Positions 56,895 through 64,000 of a stretch of DNA of 64,000 nucleotides are shown here, piece by piece. The translations under genes were made by a program, and so were the position numbers. Origin of the DNA: SKLM01 sp964542755 (GTDB taxonomy: Bacteria; Chloroflexota; Anaerolineae; B4-G1); contig CAZIWL010000001.1 of the NCBI GenBank assembly GCA_964542755.1, positions 1 through 64,000 of the forward strand, written 5' to 3'. The notes beneath the pieces were generated by a model, which was given only the letters and a program-made list of their open reading frames with translations, was not told the origin of the DNA and searched no databases. Within the stretch, counting starts at the first letter, position 1, and each line of letters begins with the position of its first letter.

Positions 56895-58979
56895 ATGACT
56901 GGAACCGAGACTGACACTCAAGATGTCCTCCGCCGGCGTGAGCTAGTTTTCCTGGTTATCGTCCTACTCACGGCTACCCTCATGCGGACGTGGCGCTTGG
57001 ACGCCATCCCTCCCGGGTTGACCCACGATGAGGCTGGTCACGGACACGACGCGATAGCCATTCTGGAGGGCGCGCGGCCCATCTACCAGACCGTCGGATA
57101 CGGTCGCGAACCTCTGTACGATTACTGGGTTGCTGGTCTAATGGCAATTGCTGGACGCACTCGAGAGGTCCTCAGATTCTCTGCCGTTCCGCTGGGACTG
57201 GTAACTCTACTGACGACCTTCGCCTGGGCTCGAGCGGCTTACGACGGGACAGTCGCCCTAGCGGCGACAGCGCTCCAGACGGTTGCTTTTTGGTCGCTCG
57301 CGGTCAGCCGGCAGGCTTTGCGCTCCAGTCTGTTGCCTGTTGTTTTCACAGCAGCTATCTTCTTCTTCTGGCACTCGATCTACCCTACGAGGCGCAGGCT
57401 GAGCCCGTGGCGGCTGGGCATCTTCTCGCTGCTCGTGGGGGCGACGTTTTATACCTACGTCCCGGCTCGAGTACTCTGGATTCTGTTCCCCATTTTCCTT
57501 GCTTACCTGGCCATTTTCCATCGAAGGACGTTCCAGAGGGTCTCCGCGCCCATCCTCGCGGCCGTAGGTGCAGGGTTGCTGATGGGGGTGCCTCTCTTCG
57601 TGTTCCTGAAGCGCCATCCCGGAGCGGAGCAGAGGCTCGCGATGCTGGATGCACCCCTTAGGGCGCTCCTGGCTGGTGATCCCTCCGTCGTCCTCAACCG
57701 CGCTGGGCGTTTCCTGGCGGGTCTGACGATCCCTGGGCGTGGCGACAGTTTTCTAGCCTACACCATTCCGGGCCGTCCCATCTTCGGCCTGCTCACGGGT
57801 GTTCTCTTCCTGATCGGGGTTGGACTCTGTGTGGTACGGTGGCGCGAGCCGAAGAATGCCTTCTCGCTCCTCTGGTTCGCCCTCGGGGTCTCTCCCTCCT
57901 TGGTCACTGGTCCGGCCGCCAGTACGACGCGCAGCGTCGCTGCGCTTCCGGTGATCTTCCTGTTCCCAGCCATCGCGGTTGTCTCTGGGGCCCGATGGGC
58001 CTCTGAGCGTTGGGGGAGCGTGGCCTCCTGGGTGATCGGTCTGGCGGCTGGCGGTCTCCTGCTGGGTGTGGGCGGCGTCACCATCCAAGACTACTTCGTC
58101 ACCTGGGGTGAGTCTCCCCACACACGCGCAGCCTATCAGCACACATTGGTTGAACTGGCGGCCTACCTGGACAGCCAACCGGAGGATGGGGTGGTGGGCA
58201 TCTCAACCGACCAGCCGCTCGCGCCCCACGACCCTTACGTCTTCCAATTGAGTCTCAAGCGCAGGGATCTTTCTGTCCGCTGGTTTGATGCTCGGCGAGC
58301 GATTGTCGTTCCCGAGCGGGCGCGGGCTAGGCTCGTGATTCCCTCAAGTGCCACGCCCCCGCCGATCCTGGCCGAGCTGCCTGGCCTTCAATGCATGGAG
58401 CGTGTGCAAATGCGGACGGACGACCTCGATCCCTGGTTCGAAGTATTTGAGTGGCAACCCCGGATGACGCGGGCGGAAGTCACCGAGAGGATGGACGACA
58501 GTGCGAACGTGTCGGGCGAGGCGGTCCTGTCTGAAGAGGGGGGGCGAACCTCCCTCGGACTCCCTGCAACTTTTGGGGGCGCTCTGGAGCTTCTGGGCTA
58601 CGACTTGCTGACACCAGTCGTCGGCGTGGAGGAGATCCAGCTGTTGACAGTCTGGAAGGCTACGAACCCCGACGCGATCAAGGCGGCGGATCCCGCGGAT
58701 GTGGAGGACGAACCCGTGGTTTTTGTCCACGCCCTGGATGGAGAGGGGGCCTTGCTTGCTCAGGAGGACCGGCTCGATGCGCCTGTCTGGAGCTGGGAAG
58801 AGGGCGATATGATCCTCCAGATCCATCGCTTGGCGCTACCGCCCGACCCGGATCACGGCCCTCCCACCCTCTCCCTCGGCGTCTATCGGCGAACTGATAT
58901 GAGACGACTCCCGGTGACCATCAAGGACAAGGTGGTCGGGGATTCCCTCTTACTCCCCACGGTGCGGGTCGAGGGCTAG
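56895..58979 (+). CDS. GT-C family membrane glycosyltransferase, GT39/ArnT-like (first of series)
   Basis: A 694-residue integral membrane protein of the PMT/ArnT superfamily, which transfers sugars from polyprenyl-phosphate donors at the outer face of the membrane. First helix at about 15-32, then the catalytic loop LDAIPPGLTHDEAGHGHDAI near residue 45 with the Asp-Glu pair. About ten further helices reach to residue 410. The C-terminal 270 residues are an extracytoplasmic domain with VFQLSLKRRDLSVRWFDARR and AQEDRLDAPVWSWEEGD, also present in the next gene. Acceptor and sugar are unknown. ATG 56895 is used. A 14-bp gap separates it from the next gene. Confidence 0.9.
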   Translation: MTGTETDTQDVLRRRELVFLVIVLLTATLMRTWRLDAIPPGLTHDEAGHGHDAIAILEGARPIYQTVGYGREPLYDYWVAGLMAIAGRTREVLRFSAVPLGLVTLLTTFAWARAAYDGTVALAATALQTVAFWSLAVSRQALRSSLLPVVFTAAIFFFWHSIYPTRRRLSPWRLGIFSLLVGATFYTYVPARVLWILFPIFLAYLAIFHRRTFQRVSAPILAAVGAGLLMGVPLFVFLKRHPGAEQRLAMLDAPLRALLAGDPSVVLNRAGRFLAGLTIPGRGDSFLAYTIPGRPIFGLLTGVLFLIGVGLCVVRWREPKNAFSLLWFALGVSPSLVTGPAASTTRSVAALPVIFLFPAIAVVSGARWASERWGSVASWVIGLAAGGLLLGVGGVTIQDYFVTWGESPHTRAAYQHTLVELAAYLDSQPEDGVVGISTDQPLAPHDPYVFQLSLKRRDLSVRWFDARRAIVVPERARARLVIPSSATPPPILAELPGLQCMERVQMRTDDLDPWFEVFEWQPRMTRAEVTERMDDSANVSGEAVLSEEGGRTSLGLPATFGGALELLGYDLLTPVVGVEEIQLLTVWKATNPDAIKAADPADVEDEPVVFVHALDGEGALLAQEDRLDAPVWSWEEGDMILQIHRLALPPDPDHGPPTLSLGVYRRTDMRRLPVTIKDKVVGDSLLLPTVRVEG

Positions 58980-58993
58980 GGGGCAGTCACACG

Positions 58994-61063
58994 GTGCCAC
59001 ACGCTAAGCCCAGTGGATCACGCTTCCCGCCGTCGTACCGGCGTGCTGCGATTCTTCTGATCCTGGCCGTGGCCGTCTTCTTCCGTCTGTACCGCCTGGA
59101 CGCCGTTCCCCCGGGCTTGACCCACGACGAGGCGGACACAGGCTACTTTGTCGCAGCAGTCCACCGTGGAGCCCCATCGAGAATTGACATTCCGTACGGG
59201 TATGCGTACAAACCCTTCACTCAATACTCCGGGGCTCTTTTCATGGCTTTGTTCGGGCCGACTGATCTTGCGCTCCGTCTACACTCCGCATTCTTCGGCA
59301 CGCTGCTGGTCCTCTTCACGTATCTTTGGTGCCGGGAGGCGTTCGGCACGACGGTGGGACTGGGGAGTGCTGCCATGGTGGCCGTGTCGTTTTGGACTGT
59401 GTGCGATAGCCGTTTCGCCCTGAACTCAGCGCCGGCCCCGGCCTTGTTCACTGGGAGCGCGTATTTCCTGTGGCTCGCGCTTAACCGTGACGTTGGCAGG
59501 CCCCTCTGGTGGGCCTGGGGCCTCTTCGCTCTCCTGTTGGGCGGGTCTCTGTACGTCTACGAGGCGGCGTTGGCGGCAGCGTTGTCTCTCATCCTCCTGC
59601 TGCTCTATTTGGCCCTAACGGATCCCAAGCTCTTTCGTCGTCAAGGCCCTTGGTTTGGTGGCGCCCTTATCCTCGCCACGCTGCTAGCTGCACCCCATCT
59701 ACTCGATTCCTCGTCATGGGGACGGACGAATACGCTGTCCGGTCCGCTGCTGGCGGCCAGTCGCGGGGAGCTGGGCCCCCTGTTCAGAAATGCCGTCAGC
59801 GCGTTGGGGACCTTCAGTTTTCGCGGAGATACCCTGGTCACGTACAATCTGCCGGGGCGCCCGATCTTCGATCCGGTGACGAGTCTGTTCTTCTACGGCG
59901 GGTTGGCGCTATCGCTCTGGCGTTGGAGAACCCCTGCCTATGCTTTCCTAGTGATGTGGTTGATGACCGGGATTGTCCCCTCACTCGTCATCGGTGAGTG
60001 GACCAGTACGCTGCACAGCAAGGCTGCCGAGACAGCGATCATGACCCTGCCCGTGGTCGGTGCTGTTGCCGCCGGTCGCGCCATCCGCGTACATCTCGGG
60101 CGGAACTGGTTCAGGCTGTTTGCCGGTGCTTGCATCGTCTGGTTGGTCGTGATCGCAGGGCTGACGGGATACGACTATTTCGTCCGCTGGGGGCAGGCGC
60201 CGGAGACCCGTGCTGCGTACTTCAGCAATCTGGCGGCCATCACGGACTACCTGAATGAGATCGACTACAGTGGGCCGGTGTCTCTCTCGTCACCGTTTCC
60301 GGATCTCCCTCACGATCCCTTGGTCGCCCAGATGCGCCTCCACCGCGAGGATCTGTCGCTGCGCTGGTTCGATGCCCGTCGTGCCCTTGTCTTTCCTCAA
60401 GCTGATCATGCGCTACTGATTATACCGCCGAACACGCCGCTGGCTGATCCGTTTGCTGGTCGGCTCGGTCTTCGGTTGGTGGAGCGTGTCGAGTTGAAGC
60501 CCGACGACATAGATCCATACTTCGACGTCTTTGAATGGCCTCCCAACACGGCGCTCTCCGAACTCTTGACGCCGGCATCTGGTATCGCACATGCGGGAGG
60601 TGAATCCCTTGAGCTGCCGGTCAGCCTGGGGGGGGGCGTTGAGCTGGTCGGCTACGAGGTAGCGGAACAACGGCTGGCGCCCGGGGAGACCATCGATCTG
60701 ATCACTTTCTGGCGACTCAAGGTCGGCGCGGGATCTTCATCAAGCCACCCTTTGGGAAACGTGCCTGAGGACGCGTTCGGCCACAGCCTGACCCTATTCA
60801 CCCACCTGGTTGATGATGGGAACCACGTAGTCGCCCAGGAGGACCGGCTCGACGCCCCCGCCTGGAACTGGCACGGCGGGGAGACGGTGGCCCAGATCCA
60901 CCGCCTACAAATCGGTCCCGACGTCGAACCCGGCGTGTATCATCTCCAGGTGGGGATCTACGACAACCACGACCCGGAACTGGCTCGTCTCCCCATCGTC
61001 GTCGACGGCGAAGTGGTCGGCGACAGCGTCCGTCTCCAACCGCTGGAGGTCACGGATTCGTGA
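58994..61063 (+). CDS. GT-C family membrane glycosyltransferase, GT39/ArnT-like (second)
   Basis: A 689-residue paralogue of the preceding gene. The catalytic loop is LDAVPPGLTHDEADTGYFVA near residue 35, and the membrane region has the same helix layout, with FDPVTSLFFYGGLALSLWRW near the end. The C-terminal domain repeats QMRLHREDLSLRWFDARRAL and AQEDRLDAPAWNWHGGE, clear evidence of tandem duplication. GTG 58994 is the start, with an AGGGGG-type ribosome site. Its stop overlaps the next start (GTGA at 61060). It probably belongs to a pathway for cell-surface or exopolysaccharide glycosylation. Confidence 0.9.
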   Translation: MPHAKPSGSRFPPSYRRAAILLILAVAVFFRLYRLDAVPPGLTHDEADTGYFVAAVHRGAPSRIDIPYGYAYKPFTQYSGALFMALFGPTDLALRLHSAFFGTLLVLFTYLWCREAFGTTVGLGSAAMVAVSFWTVCDSRFALNSAPAPALFTGSAYFLWLALNRDVGRPLWWAWGLFALLLGGSLYVYEAALAAALSLILLLLYLALTDPKLFRRQGPWFGGALILATLLAAPHLLDSSSWGRTNTLSGPLLAASRGELGPLFRNAVSALGTFSFRGDTLVTYNLPGRPIFDPVTSLFFYGGLALSLWRWRTPAYAFLVMWLMTGIVPSLVIGEWTSTLHSKAAETAIMTLPVVGAVAAGRAIRVHLGRNWFRLFAGACIVWLVVIAGLTGYDYFVRWGQAPETRAAYFSNLAAITDYLNEIDYSGPVSLSSPFPDLPHDPLVAQMRLHREDLSLRWFDARRALVFPQADHALLIIPPNTPLADPFAGRLGLRLVERVELKPDDIDPYFDVFEWPPNTALSELLTPASGIAHAGGESLELPVSLGGGVELVGYEVAEQRLAPGETIDLITFWRLKVGAGSSSSHPLGNVPEDAFGHSLTLFTHLVDDGNHVVAQEDRLDAPAWNWHGGETVAQIHRLQIGPDVEPGVYHLQVGIYDNHDPELARLPIVVDGEVVGDSVRLQPLEVTDS

Positions 61064-63093
61064 CTGATCGTCGCCTGTGCAAATGGGCCTTTGTCGTCCT
61101 GCTGCTCCTGGTCGCCTGGGGCCTACGGATCGGTTGGCTGGAGGCAGTCCCTCCCGGCTGGCGTGACGATGAACTGATCAACATCCACGCTCTCTCCAAC
61201 CGGTTGCTGGAAGGGGAGTTTCCCCTCTACTACCTGGGGGCCTCCGGCCACGAACCGCTGTACCATCATCTCCACGCAGGGGTGCTGGGGGTACTCGGGT
61301 TCAACGTGTTGAGCGGGCGACTCCTGTCGGCGATGTTCGGCACCCTGTCCATCTCCTTGACCTACACCCTGGCCCGCCGCCTCTTCCCCGATGCGCAGGC
61401 AGTGGCCAATGTCGCCGCGGCGACATTGGCAGCGTCCTTCTGGTCTTTGATGTACAGTCGCACGGCCATTCGACACATCAGCCTGCCCCCGTTCATCCTG
61501 GCGACGGTTTACGCCTTTTGGCGTCGGCTCGACGGCCCGGGATCCAGGCCCTGGGCCTGGATCCCGGTGGGGTTGTTGCTGGCGGCAAGCCTTTACACGT
61601 ACACCGCCTCGCGGCTTCTCCCTGTTCTTCTGATTCTCTTCGTGGGGTACCTGGCGGCTGTCCATCGGCCGCATCTACGCCGGCACTGGCGGGGGATCGG
61701 GCTGGCGTTCCTGGTGATGACGGTTCTCGTCGCCCCGCTCGGCGTGGCCATTCAGCGGGGGCGAAGCACGCGTGCCTTGGAAGGCATCGGGGCCGACGCC
61801 CGAGTCACGGAGCTGGCGAAGCCCCTCCGCGCCCTTCGGGATGGAGATCCATCCCAGCTCTTGGCCTCAGTGGTGAAGACGCTGGGCATGTTCCACGCCA
61901 GCGGCGACCCTGAGTGGCTCTACAACATCCCGGGTCGTCCCATCTTCGGTGTGCTGGGAGGAATCCTCCTCTGGCTCGGCGTGGGGCTCTCTCTCTACCG
62001 CTGGCGCGAGCCCCGTTTCTTCTTCTTGATCGTCTGGTTGGGCATAGGCCTGACGCCGGCTTTCATCAGCACCCCGCCGGCCAGCCTGGGACACACGATC
62101 GTCGCGCAGCCGGTGGCCTATCTCATGCCCGCTGTCGCCCTGGTCGGGATTGGACGATGGGTTGAGGGACAGACGTCAACGCGTGTGTCTCGGGGCCGAG
62201 CTACTAGAGGGGCGCGGCGAGCGGCGATAGGCCTGGTGTTGATTGCCTTCGTGTGCAGCAACGCGGCCCGCGACCTCTGGGACTATTTTGTGGTCTGGCC
62301 CCGTCGTGGCATGGTCCGCCTCCTCTACCGCGCCGATCAGAGGAAGATTGCCGAGTATCTCAACGAGCAAGTCGGCTATACCGACATCGCCGTGGGAAGC
62401 GGACTGATGGGCCCGTGGGACCGGATCGCGCTGACGGTCGATCTCGAGAGGCCGGATGTGGCACCGAGGCTTTTCCATCCCGAACGGGCCCTAGTCTGGA
62501 AGCAAGGAGCGAACCCGATGCCCGTCTTCCTGCCCGGCTGGCCGGAACCGTCCGACGCCATTGAGGACTCTCTGGCAGGAGGGCGGCTGATATCGGAACA
62601 TGTGAGTGTCCATACGCCGAGGAAGAGTCTCACCTCATCATTCGAGACCGAGGAGGTGACCTTTGCCAACGGGCTGACGCTCCTGGCGGCCCGTCCGTTG
62701 CAGCAAGGGCGCGAGCAAGAAACCGTGAGCATCATCACCGCTTGGCGTGTCTCCGAACCCCTTGAACTGCCGCCTATGCCCGTTGTGGCGCAGCCTCCCC
62801 CGCCGAAGACGTACGCGGGGCCCCGTTTGGCCGTCTTCGCTCACCTGCTCGGGAAGCAAGGCGAGACGCTTGACGTTGATGATGGGCTATGGGTGGATCC
62901 CTTGACGCTTCGACCCGGCGACCGGTTCCTCCAGATCCACCGTTTCTCCGTCGCCTCGGAGGGTGCATCGGTGCCGTCCGCGCTGGTCGTCGGTCTCTAC
63001 GACCCAAAGACGGGAGAGCGCTGGCAAACTGTGGGAGAGGACGGCGGGGCTGGTGCGCATCGAGTCACCATTCCGCTGGGGGACCCTCAGTGA
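61060..63093 (+). CDS. GT-C family membrane glycosyltransferase, GT39/ArnT-like (third)
   Basis: A 677-residue member of the same series. The catalytic loop is changed to LEAVPPGWRDDELINIHALS, keeping the Asp-Glu pair but replacing THDE by RDDE. The membrane part has PGRPIFGVLGGILLWLGVGL and LYRWREPRFFFLIVWLGIGL, matching the two earlier proteins. The C-terminal domain is shorter and more diverged (LTLRPGDRFLQIHRFSVASE). It starts at GTG 61060, overlapping the previous stop by four bases, and its own stop overlaps the next start. These overlaps mean all four proteins are made from one message. Confidence 0.9.
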   Translation: MTDRRLCKWAFVVLLLLVAWGLRIGWLEAVPPGWRDDELINIHALSNRLLEGEFPLYYLGASGHEPLYHHLHAGVLGVLGFNVLSGRLLSAMFGTLSISLTYTLARRLFPDAQAVANVAAATLAASFWSLMYSRTAIRHISLPPFILATVYAFWRRLDGPGSRPWAWIPVGLLLAASLYTYTASRLLPVLLILFVGYLAAVHRPHLRRHWRGIGLAFLVMTVLVAPLGVAIQRGRSTRALEGIGADARVTELAKPLRALRDGDPSQLLASVVKTLGMFHASGDPEWLYNIPGRPIFGVLGGILLWLGVGLSLYRWREPRFFFLIVWLGIGLTPAFISTPPASLGHTIVAQPVAYLMPAVALVGIGRWVEGQTSTRVSRGRATRGARRAAIGLVLIAFVCSNAARDLWDYFVVWPRRGMVRLLYRADQRKIAEYLNEQVGYTDIAVGSGLMGPWDRIALTVDLERPDVAPRLFHPERALVWKQGANPMPVFLPGWPEPSDAIEDSLAGGRLISEHVSVHTPRKSLTSSFETEEVTFANGLTLLAARPLQQGREQETVSIITAWRVSEPLELPPMPVVAQPPPPKTYAGPRLAVFAHLLGKQGETLDVDDGLWVDPLTLRPGDRFLQIHRFSVASEGASVPSALVVGLYDPKTGERWQTVGEDGGAGAHRVTIPLGDPQ

Positions 63094-64000
63094 CCCGCTC
63101 CCAATTTCGATCCCGCCTGGCGTTGGCCATCCTTCTGGTCGTCTACGTTGGACTTGCAGTGGCATACAGTCTGGTCAACCCGCTCTACGAGGCGCCGGAC
63201 GAGCTACGCCATGTGCGGTACGTTCGCCACATCAGCGCGTACCGCAGCCTGCCGGTGCAGCGGGCGGGGGCGCCTCGCGCTCAGAGCCATCATCCACCAC
63301 TCTACTACGCCCTGGGTGCTCTGGTCTCGGGTTGGGTCGACGTAGAGGATGACGTCTACTATCAGCCCGTCGAAAACCCGTTTTGGGCCTACCGCTACTG
63401 GGAAGTCGGCAACGACAACAAGAACCAGTACCTCCACGGGCCTACTCGTCGCTTGGGCCCCCTGTCCATCCCACGCATGACCGGCATTACCCTGGTCGTC
63501 TACCTGGTTCGCTGGATCACGGTTCTCGTCGGCGCCGGTGTTGTGTGGCTGACGTACCGAATTGGTGTCCATGTCTTTCCCGAACGGCCGGGGCTGGCCG
63601 TGGGAGGCGCCGCCCTTGTAGCCTTCAACCCGCAGTTCTTGTACCTGTCCGGAGCGGTCAACAACGATGTCCCTGCCGCGCTGTGGGGGGCGGCTGTGCT
63701 CGTCGTCTCGCTTGACGTCCTCTCTCAGGGGCCCAGACTGGCGACCAACATCCTACTCGGTGTGCTTTTCGGCCTGGCGATGTTGACCAAGATCCACCTC
63801 GTCGTCCTCTTCGTACCCATCGTGCTGGCCCACGGCATGGCTCTGTGGCGAGACCGGGATTGGCGTGACTTCCTACGGACCAATATCATCGTGATTGGTC
63901 TGGCTCTGCTTGTCTCCGGCTGGTGGTTCGCGCGGAATCAGATGCTGTACGGCGATCCCTTGGGGGCCAGCGTTCACAGCCAGCTCTGGAACAGCCGCTC
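63090..64000 (+). CDS. Polytopic GT-C-like membrane protein, DUF2142-like (3' part beyond window)
   Basis: A frame open from GTG 63090 to the end of the window, 303 codons without a stop, so the C-terminus lies outside. The N-terminus has one helix (LALAILLVVYVGLAVAYSLV) and then the loop NPLYEAPDELRHVRYVRHIS, with the Asp-Glu pair of GT-C enzymes. SHHPPLYYALGALVSGWVDV follows, as in DUF2142 and related glycosyltransferase-like proteins. At least five more helices follow (VALVA- and LLGVLFGLAML-type). It is more distant from the first three and lacks their THDE context. It overlaps the previous stop by four bases. Confidence 0.85.
   Translation, partial: MTRSQFRSRLALAILLVVYVGLAVAYSLVNPLYEAPDELRHVRYVRHISAYRSLPVQRAGAPRAQSHHPPLYYALGALVSGWVDVEDDVYYQPVENPFWAYRYWEVGNDNKNQYLHGPTRRLGPLSIPRMTGITLVVYLVRWITVLVGAGVVWLTYRIGVHVFPERPGLAVGGAALVAFNPQFLYLSGAVNNDVPAALWGAAVLVVSLDVLSQGPRLATNILLGVLFGLAMLTKIHLVVLFVPIVLAHGMALWRDRDWRDFLRTNIIVIGLALLVSGWWFARNQMLYGDPLGASVHSQLWNSR

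Overview
The window reads as a GC-rich chromosomal contig from an anaerobic bacterium, most probably a member of the Chloroflexota (Anaerolineae/Dehalococcoidia-like). This placement is an inference from gene content: tandem GT-C glycosyltransferases, FmdB, a group 3b-type [NiFe] hydrogenase, a selenocysteine formate dehydrogenase, a reductive-dehalogenase homologue and G/C-rich palindromic repeats. No rRNA or tRNA gene was seen. A 100-N scaffold gap lies at 9125-9224 inside a 14-bp tandem repeat.

Layout. At 1-2.7 kb, on the minus strand, are the 5' part of a proton-conducting transporter (NuoN/MrpD-like, running off the left edge) and the principal sigma factor. From 2.8 kb rightward nearly everything is on the plus strand. 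Close to this switch, 3.73-4.04 kb holds an AT-rich tract, a TAG-trinucleotide run and three perfect DnaA boxes, a candidate replication origin. At 4.3-7.5 kb is valS behind a T-box leader. At 7.7-16.3 kb are a lipoprotein, a PspC protein, two DUF488 proteins, a probable dual-OB protein, a RecQ helicase whose reading frame continues upstream through a DUF559 endonuclease and four palindromic repeats, and a reductive-dehalogenase-like corrinoid Fe-S protein. At 16.6-26.5 kb is a TetR-controlled beta-oxidation/short-chain acyl-CoA cluster (thiolase, hydroxyacyl-CoA dehydrogenase, enoyl-CoA hydratase, two acyl-CoA dehydrogenases, ETF beta and alpha).

At 27-46 kb is a hydrogen/formate island: hypA, a GAF-domain relic, hypB, hypC, a two-component pair, the four subunits of a group 3b-type NAD(P)-linked [NiFe] hydrogenase with its protease, NuoE- and NuoF-like subunits, and one very large formate dehydrogenase. 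The last is a single 1412-residue gene interrupted by an in-frame UGA (Sec852) followed by a clear bacterial SECIS hairpin. It fuses a NuoG-type [2Fe-2S] domain, a GltD-like FAD/NAD(P)H domain, ferredoxin domains and the molybdopterin catalytic domain. A ferritin-like protein, an ArsA-like ATPase and mobA follow. A 3 x 108-bp repeat array sits on the arsA/mobA junction and supplies coding sequence to both. The genes together suggest a soluble redox hub exchanging electrons among H2, NAD(P)H, possibly ferredoxin, and formate/CO2.

At 46.7-49.5 kb is a probable signalling operon: a stand-alone cobalamin-binding protein carrying the Wx9EH light-sensor signature of CarH, a helical partner, a PAS-like histidine kinase, and a decayed kinase fragment. 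At 49.5-56.8 kb are FmdB, a hypothetical protein, a TPR lipoprotein, a metallo-beta-lactamase-fold protein with altered metal ligands, dihydrolipoamide dehydrogenase, PhoU and a solute-binding lipoprotein. At 56.9-64 kb are four consecutive GT-C-type membrane proteins, the last running off the right edge.
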